A model generated the notes under the pieces. The model worked only from the letters and a program-made list of their open reading frames with translations. It was not told the origin of the DNA and did not search any database. A DNA stretch of 64,000 nucleotides, from NCBI GenBank assembly GCA_910585635.1, contig CAJUFE010000002.1, positions 62,001 through 126,000 on the forward strand. The letters run 5' to 3'. Origin of the DNA: an uncultured Lachnospiraceae bacterium. GTDB taxonomy: Bacteria; Bacillota; Clostridia; Lachnospirales; Lachnospiraceae. This document shows, one piece after another, positions 34,414 through 43,822 of this stretch (its first letter is position 1; every line of letters starts with the position of its first letter). Position numbers and translations under genes: made by a program.

Positions 34414-36768
34414 ATGAAAAATTTTGAACATATCAATGCAGAAAACTTTGAGGCGGCGGCAAACGGGCTGACTTCCTATAAAAACGCCCGTCCCATCGCG
34501 GGTGGAACGGATCTGGTAGGTGTGCTGAAGCAGAAGCTCCTTGTGGATCACCCGGAGGCCATCGTCAATTTAAAAACCATTCCGGGAGCCGCTTATATCC
34601 GGGATGAAGGCGATTCCATTGCCGTCGGCGCGCTGACGACTTTGAGCGATGTGGAAAAAGCGGATGTGTTCCAGGGCGAGTTAAAGGCTGTGGCGGAGGC
34701 GGCGCACAGCGTGGCCACACCCATCATCCGCAACGCGGCTACCTTAGGGGGCAACCTTTGTCAGGATGTGCGCTGCTGGTATTACCGCTATCCAGATCAG
34801 GTAGGCGGCCGTCTGGTGTGCATGCGGAAGGACGGGGAGCGGTGCTACGCGATCCGGGGCCGGGATCAATACCACTCTATCATGGGCGGCATGAAGGCAG
34901 GGAAGACCCCCTGTACCCTGGAGTGCCCGGCTGGAACGGATATCCCTGCATATATGCAGAAGATCCGTGAAAATGACTGGGACGGCGCGGCAGATATCAT
35001 CATGGAAGTCAATCCTATGCCTATGCTCACTTCCAGAGTCTGCCCCCACGTCTGCCAGAGCGCCTGCAACCAGTGCGCCTACGGAGATGCTGTGAGCATC
35101 CATTCTGTGGAGCGGGCCCTTGGCGATCACATCCTGGCCCATATGGAGCGATTTTATCAGGCGCCGGAAAAGACCACCGGCAAGAAGGCGGCGATCGTAG
35201 GCGGAGGTCCGGCAGGTCTGACGGCCGCTTATTATCTTAGAAAGGCCGGCCATCAGGTCGTCATTTATGAAAAGATGGAGGAAGCCGGCGGTGTCCTCAT
35301 GTACGGGATCCCGGAGTACAGGCTGCCGAAGCACTACGTCCGTGACCTGATCAAAGCACTTGCCGGTATGGGCATCGAGTTTAAGACCGGTACAGAGATC
35401 GGAAAGGATCTGTCTTTGGAGGAGGTAAAAGCCGCCAGTGACACCGTATTTTTGGATACCGGCGCCTGGAAACAGCCGATCCTCGGGATCGACGGGGAGA
35501 ACCTGACGAAGTTTGGTCTGGATTTCCTGGTGGAAGTAAAGAATTTTATGAGCAGGCAGATCGGAAAGGAAGTCCTGGTGTGCGGCGGCGGTAACGTGGC
35601 CATGGATGTTGCCCTGACAGCCGTCCGTCTGGGCGCACAGAAGGTAAAGCTGGTGTGCCTGGAGCAGCGCCAGGAAATGCCTGCGTCTGCGGAAGAGATC
35701 GCCAGAGCCGAGGAAGAGGGTGTCGAGATCTTCAACGGCTGGGGCTTAAAGCAGGTCCTTACCGATGAAAAGGGCAGCGTTACCGGCTTAAAGAGCATGA
35801 AGTGTACGGCTGTATTTGATGAGGAAGGTCATTTTGCTCCGGTCTACTCTGAGGAGACACGGGTATTTGGCTCAGACTGCATCATCCTGGCCACAGGGCA
35901 GAAGGTGGATACAGACTTCTTAGGCGATCGGTACAAGGAAGCGTTAAAGAGCGCCAGAGGCCTGATCGAAGTGGGCGAGCATAAAGATACCAGGGCGCCG
36001 GGGATCTATGCCGGCGGAGATGCGGCATCTGGTCCGTCCGTAGCCATCAAAGCCATCCGGGACGGCGCCATAGCGGCCAGGAGCATGAGTCGATATATGG
36101 GCTTTCCGATGGAAGAAAGGAAGCGGGCGTGCGGATCTTTGAGATTTGATGCAGAGAAGGTCATGCGCACGGCTGCCAGAGTGGAAAAGGACACCCCGGT
36201 AGGAGAAAGGAGCCTGGAAAAGGAGGATTCCGTCAGCCTGACCATGGAAGAGGCTATGGAGGAGGCCGGCCGCTGCATGAACTGCGGCTGCTACTCGGTC
36301 AACGCGTCGGATATGGCTAATGTGATGGTGGCCCTTGAGGCCGTGATCAAGACCACCCGTCATGAATTTAAGGCGGAGGGATTCTTTGGGAACATGGACG
36401 CAGCCGGAAGCCTGGAGCCAGGTGAACTGGTCACAGAGATCCGGATCCCCAAATGGAAAGGCTACCGCACCGGCTATATGAAGATGCGCCTGCGGGAGGC
36501 CATCGACTTTGCCGTGACGGCTCTGGCTTATGCATATAAAGAAGAGGATGGCGTGATCACCGATGTCCGTCTGGCAGCAGGCGGGATCGCTCCTGTACCG
36601 GTCCGCCTGAAAGGAGCCGAACAGGTGATGATCGGGAAAGAACGGTCAAAAGAACTGGCAGAGCAGGCATTTGAGCAGGTGATGAAGGATGCGGTCCCTA
36701 TGAAGGAGAACCGTTATAAGCTGCAGGAATTGAAGACACAGCTGGTACGGTCTCTGGGATCGGAGTAA
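34414..36768 (+). CDS. Molybdenum hydroxylase flavin subunit interrupted by a GltD/AegA-like oxidoreductase module
   Basis: 784 residues, against about 290 for a normal flavin subunit. Residues 1-160 are the FAD-binding part (PIAGGTDLVGVLKQ, TLGGNLCQDVRC) with cysteines at 116, 121, 136 and 144. At residue 160 it switches to a GltD-type module: Fer4_20 cysteines (CTLEC at 167-171, CPHVCQSACNQC at 210-221), FAD fold AIVGGGPAGLTAAYYL near 260, NAD(P) fold VCGGGNVAMDVAL near 390, and APGIYAGGDAASGPS. At about 620 the flavin subunit resumes with NCGCYSVNASD and ends in its normal C-terminal domain. It should link the hydroxylase directly to NAD(P)H or another carrier. AegA/UacF of E. coli, implicated in urate breakdown, have a similar oxidoreductase module. 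Confidence 0.9.
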   Translation: MKNFEHINAENFEAAANGLTSYKNARPIAGGTDLVGVLKQKLLVDHPEAIVNLKTIPGAAYIRDEGDSIAVGALTTLSDVEKADVFQGELKAVAEAAHSVATPIIRNAATLGGNLCQDVRCWYYRYPDQVGGRLVCMRKDGERCYAIRGRDQYHSIMGGMKAGKTPCTLECPAGTDIPAYMQKIRENDWDGAADIIMEVNPMPMLTSRVCPHVCQSACNQCAYGDAVSIHSVERALGDHILAHMERFYQAPEKTTGKKAAIVGGGPAGLTAAYYLRKAGHQVVIYEKMEEAGGVLMYGIPEYRLPKHYVRDLIKALAGMGIEFKTGTEIGKDLSLEEVKAASDTVFLDTGAWKQPILGIDGENLTKFGLDFLVEVKNFMSRQIGKEVLVCGGGNVAMDVALTAVRLGAQKVKLVCLEQRQEMPASAEEIARAEEEGVEIFNGWGLKQVLTDEKGSVTGLKSMKCTAVFDEEGHFAPVYSEETRVFGSDCIILATGQKVDTDFLGDRYKEALKSARGLIEVGEHKDTRAPGIYAGGDAASGPSVAIKAIRDGAIAARSMSRYMGFPMEERKRACGSLRFDAEKVMRTAARVEKDTPVGERSLEKEDSVSLTMEEAMEEAGRCMNCGCYSVNASDMANVMVALEAVIKTTRHEFKAEGFFGNMDAAGSLEPGELVTEIRIPKWKGYRTGYMKMRLREAIDFAVTALAYAYKEEDGVITDVRLAAGGIAPVPVRLKGAEQVMIGKERSKELAEQAFEQVMKDAVPMKENRYKLQELKTQLVRSLGSE

Positions 36769-36775
36769 AATGTCG

Positions 36776-36800
36776 AGAGCCCTGGAAACAGGGCTCTTTC
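36776..36800 (+). terminator. Weak hairpin after the flavin subunit gene
   Basis: AGAGCCCTG, loop GAAA, CAGGGCTCT, then TTTC. The T-run is short, so it may only reduce read-through into the next gene. Confidence 0.5.
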
Positions 36801-36856
36801 ACTTATGGGAAGGGCGCACAGGCGGCTTTGCTCAGTGATAAGGAAAGGACAAAAAG

Positions 36857-38452
36857 ATGGCTTATGATAGAAGGATGCTCGAGGAGCAGGAAGAAGTGAT
36901 CGCCGTCGGCGGGGATGTGACCCTTAAGGAGCTGTTAGCATCTGCCTGCTTCTGCAAGGAAGCGGCAGCGGCAGCTGAAGGGATCCGTCTGGACCTGGAA
37001 GCAGGATCCATGAAAGCAGACATGACCGTAGAACAGGTGCTTTTTCAGGATATATCCTGCAGCTGCCGTCATCAAGGGGAAGGTCCCTGCCTGAAGGACG
37101 GCGGAGCGTGCTGCTATGGGATGACCGGGGACGATCAGAGGCTTTCCGTCATGGGTAATAAAAAAGTCGGGACTCCGGCCTGTACCCGGGCCTGTCCGGC
37201 AGGGGTCGACATCCCCGGGGTACTTGAGCACATGATGAACGGGGAAAAGCTAAAGGCCCAGCGCCTTCTGATGAACGATCATCCGCTGGCAGAGACCGTG
37301 TGCCTGGCATGCGGCCGCTGCAGCGCCCACTGTGTCCGCAGTGTGCCGGATAAAGCGAACGGCGTTTCGGCCGCAAAGATAATGCACTGGCTGGGGGCGG
37401 ATATCGGAAGGCATCCGGAGATCTTTTTCATCCCGCCCTCCGGAGACAGCAAGAGATGGATCGCCATCGAAGAGGTCACCATGACCGGGCTGGCCGCCGC
37501 TTACTATCTGCGCCGCATGGGACATCATGTGGTGATCTTTCAGCGAAAAGAGGCGCCGCATGTTCTTGCACCGTGGGGACAGGGAGCCGTGGATACGATG
37601 GAGGGACCGCTGGCTTCCTATATGGATCATCTAGCCTATATGGGCGTGGTGTTTGAAGACCAACGGATCCAGGAGGCAGAAGGAGCGTATGCCTTTGATC
37701 GGCGGCTTTCCTGGGGAACACCGCCGGAAGGGGGGAGCGTGGGACACCTCCTTGACGCGATCTCTCTCGGGGTAAAAACGGCGGAGAAGATCAACCTGGC
37801 GTTCGGTCTGAGATCGTATCTGGAGCCGAAAGGGCCGCTGGGCAGTATCCAGTATAAAGGCGTGCAGGCACCTCCTGTCCAATGGGAGACCGTCATAGAA
37901 GACACAGAGGTGCAGGCTGTATGCCTTGAGGCTTCGCGGTGCCTGGACTGCGGCTGCTTGGGGGTCAGTGAGAGCCGGACGGGAACGGCGCTGTTCATGC
38001 TGGAGGCGGAGATCCATACCGATCAGCGGATGATCCGTATCCAGGATCATCTTGGGGATATCGATCCGTGGGAACAGCTGGGACTGGAGGAAAAGATCAT
38101 CCGCCTGGAGATCCCCAAAAGCAGTGCGTTTATAAGCGGCTGTGTGGCGGAGGAAGAGATCACTCTGGCCTATGCCTTCCTGGTGCGGTCCGGAAAGCTT
38201 ATCGATCTGCGGATGACCTTCGGCGGGATCGCCCCTGTCTTTATACGGCTCACGGAGGCTGAACTGGCACTGAAGGGGAGAAGGCTCGATGAACTGTGGC
38301 CGGAGCAGGCGGCTGCCCGGATCATGGATATGCTAAAACCTAAGATCGTGGTGCTGAAGGATAATAAAAGAAAATCAGAGCACATGGAGAGGCTGCTGGC
38401 AAGGGCACTGGAAATCTCAAAAATCGATCAGAGAAAGCCATATGCTCTTTAG
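36857..38452 (+). CDS. Shortened, motif-poor relative of the flavin/GltD fusion subunit
   Basis: 531 residues. Shares the layout of the preceding protein: a cysteine-rich first part (ISCSCRHQ, CCYGMTGDDQ), a Fer4_20-like part (CTRACPAGVDIPG, CLACGRCSAHC), a Rossmann-like part reading IAIEEVTMTGLAAAYYLRRM, a rejoin motif CLDCGCLGVSES near 360, and a C-terminal flavin-subunit domain (MTFGGIAPVFIRL). The FAD glycine motif is gone (EEVTMTG instead of GGGPAG) and most of the second nucleotide-binding fold is missing. The frame is intact and has AAAGGA upstream, so it looks like a repurposed electron-transfer or scaffold protein rather than a fresh pseudogene. Confidence 0.75.
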   Translation: MAYDRRMLEEQEEVIAVGGDVTLKELLASACFCKEAAAAAEGIRLDLEAGSMKADMTVEQVLFQDISCSCRHQGEGPCLKDGGACCYGMTGDDQRLSVMGNKKVGTPACTRACPAGVDIPGVLEHMMNGEKLKAQRLLMNDHPLAETVCLACGRCSAHCVRSVPDKANGVSAAKIMHWLGADIGRHPEIFFIPPSGDSKRWIAIEEVTMTGLAAAYYLRRMGHHVVIFQRKEAPHVLAPWGQGAVDTMEGPLASYMDHLAYMGVVFEDQRIQEAEGAYAFDRRLSWGTPPEGGSVGHLLDAISLGVKTAEKINLAFGLRSYLEPKGPLGSIQYKGVQAPPVQWETVIEDTEVQAVCLEASRCLDCGCLGVSESRTGTALFMLEAEIHTDQRMIRIQDHLGDIDPWEQLGLEEKIIRLEIPKSSAFISGCVAEEEITLAYAFLVRSGKLIDLRMTFGGIAPVFIRLTEAELALKGRRLDELWPEQAAARIMDMLKPKIVVLKDNKRKSEHMERLLARALEISKIDQRKPYAL

Positions 38453-38502
38453 CACGGCTGAGACTTATAGCGGAGGGGCCGTCCGCTTGGATCAGTAAAA
38501 AG

Positions 38503-39288
38503 TCAAGTTTTTTCGCCCATATAAACAGGGAACTGCATCGTCACCACAAAGACCGGGTTCATGGCCTTCTGGAGATGATACCGTCCCATCCTCTCCACCC
38601 GGGCCGCCGCCACCTGGACGATCTCCTGCTCCTTAAAACGGAAGGCCTCCATGATCTCCATACACTGGGCCAGGGTCTCCAGCGCCGCCACATTGGCCAC
38701 GATCCTGGCCCGCTCATTTTTCTCCAGGACCACCTCCACGATCTGCCGCAGGGCCCCGCCGGAGCCGCCGATGAACACATGGCTGGGAGCCGGAAGAGCA
38801 TAAAGGGCCTCCGGCGCTCTCCCCCAGATCGGATGGAATGCATCAAAGCCCGGCACAAGTCTGGCCTTGTTCTCCCGGATCAGCCGGATCCCTTCCTCTT
38901 CCTTCTCGACGGCATACACCGCCGCCCCTGCATGCGCCCTGGCTCCACCTGCACATCCTCCGTCCGGCCTGGCTTTCCACACACCGTCTCCGTCCGGCCT
39001 GGCTTCCCACACACCATCTCCGTCCGGCCTGGCTTTCCACACACCATCTCCGTCCGGCCTGGCTTCCCACACACCGTCTCCGTCTGTCTCGGATCTATAT
39101 GTGCTCACGCCGCCGGCCCCGCCCATCTGCCCCAAGAGCCGTGCCGCCTCCACCGTCACCGACCCGGTCCCTGCGCCCACATCCCAGAACACAGCCCCTG
39201 GCGTCAGCTCCAGCTTCGACAAGGAGACCGCCCGGACCTCACTCTTCGTCATGGGGAGACTCCCCCGGATAAAATGCTCGTCCCGCAT
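38503..39288 (-). CDS. cbiT: Cobalt-precorrin-6B/7 C15-methyltransferase (decarboxylating)
   Basis: 261 residues. CbiT methylates C15 and removes a carboxyl group in corrin-ring synthesis. It starts RDEHFIRGSLPMTKSEVRAV, has the SAM motif FWDVGAGTGSVTVEAA, and then VFIGGSGGALRQIVE. Ordinary CbiT is about 190 residues; the excess is a tandem insertion of about five 10-residue units (PDGDGVWEAR type) placed after the first Rossmann helix. The rest of the cobalamin genes in the window lie 21 kb away, and the usual partner CbiE is fused to CobK there. Confidence 0.88.
   Translation of the reverse strand: MRDEHFIRGSLPMTKSEVRAVSLSKLELTPGAVFWDVGAGTGSVTVEAARLLGQMGGAGGVSTYRSETDGDGVWEARPDGDGVWKARPDGDGVWEARPDGDGVWKARPDGGCAGGARAHAGAAVYAVEKEEEGIRLIRENKARLVPGFDAFHPIWGRAPEALYALPAPSHVFIGGSGGALRQIVEVVLEKNERARIVANVAALETLAQCMEIMEAFRFKEQEIVQVAAARVERMGRYHLQKAMNPVFVVTMQFPVYMGEKT
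38958..39090 (-). repeat. 30-bp in-frame tandem repeat inside cbiT
   Basis: Four to five units of 30 bases (core CCGTCCGGCCTGGCTT on the plus strand), nearly identical, alternating between TTTCCAC and TTCCCAC versions. High identity suggests recent or ongoing slippage or recombination. Confidence 0.88.
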
Positions 39289-39369
39289 ATCTCTACATCC
39301 CTCTCCCCTCTTTTATAACAGGCCTCTCCTGGAGCGCGGACCCTTTAGTCCATATTGATAAAGGAGCGC

Positions 39370-40062
39370 TCAATAAAACCCCGCGAACACCACCGCCCCC
39401 AGCACCGTGATCACCCCGCTGACCACGATCGCCAGGCTGCTCATGGCGCCTTCGGTCTCTCCCATCTCCATAGCCTTCGTGGTCCCGATCGCGTGGGCCG
39501 CGGACCCGATCGCCAGTCCTCTCGCCACCGGATGGCTGATCTTAAAGACCTTGCACAAGGTCTCCGCCACCATGTTCCCGAACACTCCGGTGATGATGAT
39601 CACCGCCGCCGTGATCGTGGGATAGCCTCCCAGCTCCTCGGCCACCCCGATCCCAATCGCCGTGGTGATCGACTTGGGCAGCAGGGTCACATATCCCTCA
39701 TGAGAAAGCCCAAAGAGCAGGGCCATGGCCAGGATCGAGCCCATGCTGGCCACCGCGCCGGAAAAAACACTCACCAGGATCGCGAGCCCATTTTTCTTTA
39801 AAAGCTCCAGCTTCTGGTACAGCGGGATCGCCAGGCTGACCGTAGCCGGTGTCAGGAGATAGCTGAGATACTTGGCGCTGCTGTTATAGGCCTCATAGTC
39901 CACCCGAAAGAGCAGCAAAAAGCCGATCACCAGGATGATCGCGATCAGCAGCGGGTTAAAGACCGGCAGTTTCCACCTCCGCTTGACCGCCATCCCGATC
40001 ATATAGCCTGCCAGGCTGACCACTACCCCCAGTGTGGCCGACTCCAGAAAAAAACCGTTCAT
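39370..40062 (-). CDS. lrgB: LrgB-family membrane protein
   Basis: 230 residues, six to seven membrane helices, with the family stretches LLTPATVSLAIPLYQK, LLPKSITTAIGIGVAEELGG and GSAAHAIGTTKAMEMGE. Works with LrgA in a holin/antiholin-like or metabolite (for example pyruvate or glycolate) transport system; which applies here is unknown. Six bases separate it from lrgA upstream. Confidence 0.93.
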   Translation of the reverse strand: MNGFFLESATLGVVVSLAGYMIGMAVKRRWKLPVFNPLLIAIILVIGFLLLFRVDYEAYNSSAKYLSYLLTPATVSLAIPLYQKLELLKKNGLAILVSVFSGAVASMGSILAMALLFGLSHEGYVTLLPKSITTAIGIGVAEELGGYPTITAAVIIITGVFGNMVAETLCKVFKISHPVARGLAIGSAAHAIGTTKAMEMGETEGAMSSLAIVVSGVITVLGAVVFAGFY

Positions 40063-40068
40063 TTTATC

Positions 40069-40446
40069 TTACCCCCTCTGTCCTGCACGACTCTCCCTCT
40101 TCTCCTTCCGCCCGATCATCCATCCGGCCACCTTCCCCGTCACCAGCATCACAAAGCAGGTAGACACGGGTATGATCACGCACAGCGGCAGCAGCATCCC
40201 CCGGATCTCCTCCCAGGAGGTCAAGAGCCCTGCCGCCGCCGGGATGAACATCACCGGCATGATCTGGATCAGGAAGTCCCCCGCCTCCTTCACCTGCTCC
40301 AGCCGGACCACCTTCGAGCACAGGAGCGCCAGAAGGACCAGCAGCCCATAGATGCTGGCCGGTATCGGAAATGGCAGCAGGAACTTCAAAAACTCCCCCA
40401 CACAAGTCACCGCCAGGATGATCAAAAACTGTTTCACATATCCCAT
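40069..40446 (-). CDS. lrgA: LrgA/CidA-family membrane protein
   Basis: 125 residues with four membrane helices; family stretches PFPIPASIYGLLVLLALL and IMPVMFIPAAAGLL. Start set at ATG 40446 with AAAGGAC upstream; a GTG lies directly before it. First gene of the lrgAB pair. No LytTR-type regulator is adjacent, although such regulators often control these genes. Confidence 0.92.
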   Translation of the reverse strand: MGYVKQFLIILAVTCVGEFLKFLLPFPIPASIYGLLVLLALLCSKVVRLEQVKEAGDFLIQIMPVMFIPAAAGLLTSWEEIRGMLLPLCVIIPVSTCFVMLVTGKVAGWMIGRKEKRESRAGQRG

Positions 40447-40889
40447 CACGTCTGTCCTTTCACTTATACCCTTTCACTTATACTCTTTCATTTGTCCTTG
40501 CACCATATCCTTGATCATCATATCTTTTCTTAGATCTTAAACCAGATCGAGATGCCCTCCAGGTATCGCTCCCGGACATCTCTCCCACAGTATAGCAAGA
40601 TCGTCTCCAAAACGCAAGGAAGGCCGCTGATCCACAGCGGCCTCCGTAATGATACAATGTTACTTTTCACACTCACGCCGATCACTGGCAAGGAACGATC
40701 CAAAAGACCAGACAGTTAAGTAGCGGAGGGAGGGGCCTGTCACAAAAGGAACCCCTTGGGGAACGTCGGCGCTTAGCGAGGTCTTTTCGAGCTTAGCGTC
40801 CGCTACGTTCTCCATGGAGCGAGAGCGCGGTGACGTTGTGACAGGCCCCTCCCGTAGCGGACCCTCAGTCAACCAATACGCGCCACACC
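40447..40889. other. Intergenic with hairpins and a 126-base inverted-repeat element
   Basis: No gene. A 7-bp GC stem (GGCCGCT / AGCGGCC) lies near 40622-40644. The main object is a pair of perfect 18-base inverted arms, GGGAGGGGCCTGTCACAA at 40728-40745 and its complement at 40836-40853, enclosing about 90 bases with further self-complementarity (AACGTC / GACGTT, CTCCATGGAG). TAGCGGA flanks both outer ends. It lies just after the PTS stop and could be a processed hairpin or a small non-autonomous mobile element. Confidence 0.65.
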
Positions 40890-42452
40890 CTACTCCATCC
40901 CCAAAACATTTTTCAGATTATTCTTATAGATATCCGCCTTCGTGCCATAGATGATCTGCACGCCGTCGTTGACGCGGACCACGCCGTTAGCCTGGGTCTG
41001 GTCCTTCCAGGCCTTGTCATCCATGACCAGGGCCTTATCCTTCACCTTGACACGCAGACGGGTAAAGCAGGCATCCACGTTCAGGATATTATCCGCGCCG
41101 CCTAAGCCCTCGATGATCACGGCCAGGATATCGTCGCTCACCTTCTTCCCGCTCAAAGGCTTCACTTCCTCCTCGTCGGCCTCACGTCCAGGTGTCTTGT
41201 AGTCGAACTTCAAGATCATGAACTTAAAGGTCGCATAATACAGGACGAAGAAGATCGCGCCCAGGATGAAGACCCAGATCCAGTTAGACCCCTTGCCCGA
41301 CTGCATCATCCCATTAAAGATGGTGCTAAGGAACGGACCGCCAAAGGCGCTTGGGCCAGGGATATTGACCTTAAAGATATAGGTCAGAAGGTAGGCCAGT
41401 CCGGCAAAGCCCGCGTGGACCACGAACAGCAGCGGGGCCACGAACAGGAATGAATACTCGATCGGCTCGGTGATGCCGGTGAAGATCGAGGGGATCACCG
41501 CCGCGATCAGCAGCGCCTTCACCTGCTGCTTCTTCTCCGCCTTCGCCGTCTGGTAGATCGCCAGCGCCGCGCCGGGCATACCGAACATGGCGAAGATCAC
41601 CTTGCCGTTCATGACGAAGCGGGAGATATTGATGTCGAACATGGTGTCCGGCGAAGCCAGCATGGCATTGTAGATGTTCAGCGCACCCTCTACCAGGTTC
41701 CCGTCGATCGTCATGGAACCGCCCAGGTTGGTGAAGAAGAAGGGCGTGTAGATAAAGTGGTGCAGACCAAAGGGCAGCAGCGCACGCTCGCTTAAGCCGT
41801 AGATCACACTGCCCGCCGCGCCGGTCTTATAGATCAGCTCGCCCATGAGGGTCAGACCGCCCTGTACCACCGGCCACACAAAGGCCATCACGACGCCCAG
41901 AGCCGAACAGCCCAGCAAGGTGACCATGGGGACAAATTTTGTCCCGGAAAAGATCCCCAAGATCGGCGGCAGCTGGATATTATAATACTGGTTGTGGAGC
42001 CTGGCCACCAAAAGCCCGATCAGGATGCCGCCGAAAACACCGGTATCCAGGGAGGCGATGCCCATGACCATAGACTGGCCGGTGGTCATGGCCGCAGGGT
42101 CTAGCTTGCCTAAGCTGGTCAGGAGCACGTTCATCACATTGTTCATGGCCAGGAAGCCGATCACGCTGCAGAGGGCGGCGATACCCTTCTCCTTCTTGGC
42201 ATAGCCCACGGCCACGGAGACCGCAAAGATGATCGGGAGGTAGGAATTGACCGTATTTCCCATGGCCTTTAGCAGGTTAAAGAACAGCTTTACATAGGTG
42301 GTGCCCAAGAACGGCATCAGCTCTACGATATTTTTTGTGGTAAAGGCGGAACCCACGCCCACCAGGATACCGGCGATCGGCATGATCATGACCGGTGTCA
42401 TCAATACCTTCCCTAATTTCTGGAACTGGGAAAAGGAAAACTTTTCCTTCAT
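40890..42452 (-). CDS. PTS alpha-glucoside/maltose-type EIICB component
   Basis: 520 residues. EIIC domain with about ten helices (PVMIMPIAGILVGVGSAF, LLPFGLHHFIYTPFF, ITEPIEYSFLF), then a linker and an EIIB domain with the phospho-cysteine in NVDACFTRLRV. It takes up and phosphorylates a glucoside; the adjacent family 4 glycosidase indicates alpha-glucosides such as maltose. No EIIA domain is fused, so a general EIIA-glucose must serve it. It follows the glycosidase gene after 15 bases. Confidence 0.93.
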   Translation of the reverse strand: MKEKFSFSQFQKLGKVLMTPVMIMPIAGILVGVGSAFTTKNIVELMPFLGTTYVKLFFNLLKAMGNTVNSYLPIIFAVSVAVGYAKKEKGIAALCSVIGFLAMNNVMNVLLTSLGKLDPAAMTTGQSMVMGIASLDTGVFGGILIGLLVARLHNQYYNIQLPPILGIFSGTKFVPMVTLLGCSALGVVMAFVWPVVQGGLTLMGELIYKTGAAGSVIYGLSERALLPFGLHHFIYTPFFFTNLGGSMTIDGNLVEGALNIYNAMLASPDTMFDINISRFVMNGKVIFAMFGMPGAALAIYQTAKAEKKQQVKALLIAAVIPSIFTGITEPIEYSFLFVAPLLFVVHAGFAGLAYLLTYIFKVNIPGPSAFGGPFLSTIFNGMMQSGKGSNWIWVFILGAIFFVLYYATFKFMILKFDYKTPGREADEEEVKPLSGKKVSDDILAVIIEGLGGADNILNVDACFTRLRVKVKDKALVMDDKAWKDQTQANGVVRVNDGVQIIYGTKADIYKNNLKNVLGME

Positions 42453-42467
42453 CGTATGTATCCCCCT

Positions 42468-43793
42468 TTATCGCAATTCCGGCCAATAGCCCTTGTTGGC
42501 TTCGATCATCTTGTCCAGGATCTTCCTGGCGACCTTGGCAGATGTGACCGTCTTGTTCATGGTAAAGGCTTCTAATGCTTTCTGATAAGAATTTTCAAAA
42601 TAGGCGTCCACGATCAGCTTTTCAGCGGCCAGCTGCTGCTGCATCATCCCCAGATGGAACTGGGGTACCTTGCCGATGACCACAGGCTCCGGACCCCATT
42701 GGCGCAGATAGCAGGGGACCTCCACCATAGCATCGTTCGGCAGATCCGGGATCGATCCGTTATTCTCCACGATCACCAGATAGCGGTCTGCGTTATTGTA
42801 GGCGATGGAGCAGGCTACGTCTACGATGAAATCACCGAAAGCATTGAACAGGTTCAAGTTGACCTCGTGCTTGCCGCCGCTCTCCTTGATCAGGCGGGCC
42901 TGGTCGTACATATCCTTCTCCCGTCCGTCCATGACCATGTTGGCCCTGGTGTAATTAGGATCGCTGGTCTCCACGCACTCCTTCGGATACAGGTAATACT
43001 GGAGATAGGTGTTGGGCAGAAATTCCGGGAAATCGGTGAGGATCTCTTTGAAGTTCTCCCAGGTGTGCTTCCAGGAGGGATCCGAGTGATGCTTGTCATG
43101 GGACGCGGCCAGGCCGAACTGCATGATCTTCTCCTTCAGCTCCGGCATACGGTCCACGCCGGTCTTGTCATACAGCTTGGTCCACCAGCCAAAATGGTTC
43201 AGACCGAAGTACACCGGATCTAAGTCGTTGTATTTTTCCAGACCCAGCATCTTGGCGAAGGACAGCATGATCGCCACCGGCATATCGCAGATGTTCAAGA
43301 TCTTGTAGTTCTGGTACTGGCGGCGGGTGGCCTCCGCTACGATCGCGGCCGGGTTCGAGTAGTTGATGATCCAGGCCTCCGGCGCATAGGTCCGGATATC
43401 GTCGATCACCTTGAACACGCCGGGGATCGAGCGGAGCCCGTAAGCCATGCCGCCTGGGCCGCAGGTCTCCTGGCCTACCACACCGAACTCTAAGGAGATC
43501 TTCTCGTCCTTCTCCCGCATCTTTAAGCCGCCCTGACGGATCTGGGCAAAGGCGAAATCGATATCGGTGAACGCTTTCTCCGGCTCTGTGGTGGTAAAAT
43601 ACACGCACTCTGGGTCAAGCTTGGCGATCAGGGTCTTGCAGAGCGTATCCACCAGCTCCAGCCGGTCCGGGTCGATATCATAGAGCACCAGCTTCTTTAA
43701 CGGGAACCGGTCCAGATTGCCGATCAGGCTCTGGATGATCCCTGGCGTATGACTGGAACCGCCGCCGACGATGACTACTTTAAAACCTTCCAT
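42468..43793 (-). CDS. 6-phospho-alpha-glucosidase (glycoside hydrolase family 4)
   Basis: 441 residues, the family's length. NAD-binding start VVIVGGGSSHTPG, then IRQGGLKMREKDEKI, WIINYSNPAAIVAEATRR, the metal-binding Cys/His set in LNICDMPVA and GLNHFGWW. GH4 enzymes use NAD and a divalent metal to cleave 6-phospho-glucosides by an oxidation-elimination mechanism; CDMP rather than CNVP favours the alpha-glucoside subgroup. It heads the operon with the PTS gene, divergent from an RpiR regulator. Confidence 0.93.
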   Translation of the reverse strand: MEGFKVVIVGGGSSHTPGIIQSLIGNLDRFPLKKLVLYDIDPDRLELVDTLCKTLIAKLDPECVYFTTTEPEKAFTDIDFAFAQIRQGGLKMREKDEKISLEFGVVGQETCGPGGMAYGLRSIPGVFKVIDDIRTYAPEAWIINYSNPAAIVAEATRRQYQNYKILNICDMPVAIMLSFAKMLGLEKYNDLDPVYFGLNHFGWWTKLYDKTGVDRMPELKEKIMQFGLAASHDKHHSDPSWKHTWENFKEILTDFPEFLPNTYLQYYLYPKECVETSDPNYTRANMVMDGREKDMYDQARLIKESGGKHEVNLNLFNAFGDFIVDVACSIAYNNADRYLVIVENNGSIPDLPNDAMVEVPCYLRQWGPEPVVIGKVPQFHLGMMQQQLAAEKLIVDAYFENSYQKALEAFTMNKTVTSAKVARKILDKMIEANKGYWPELR

Positions 43794-43822
43794 AAGAAAA
43801 TACCCCTTTCCAATACTTTTTG

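Noticed and set aside
38958..39090. Regular 30-bp repeats suggesting a CRISPR array
   Set aside because: Units are directly adjacent without unique spacers, in frame within cbiT, and no cas genes are present.
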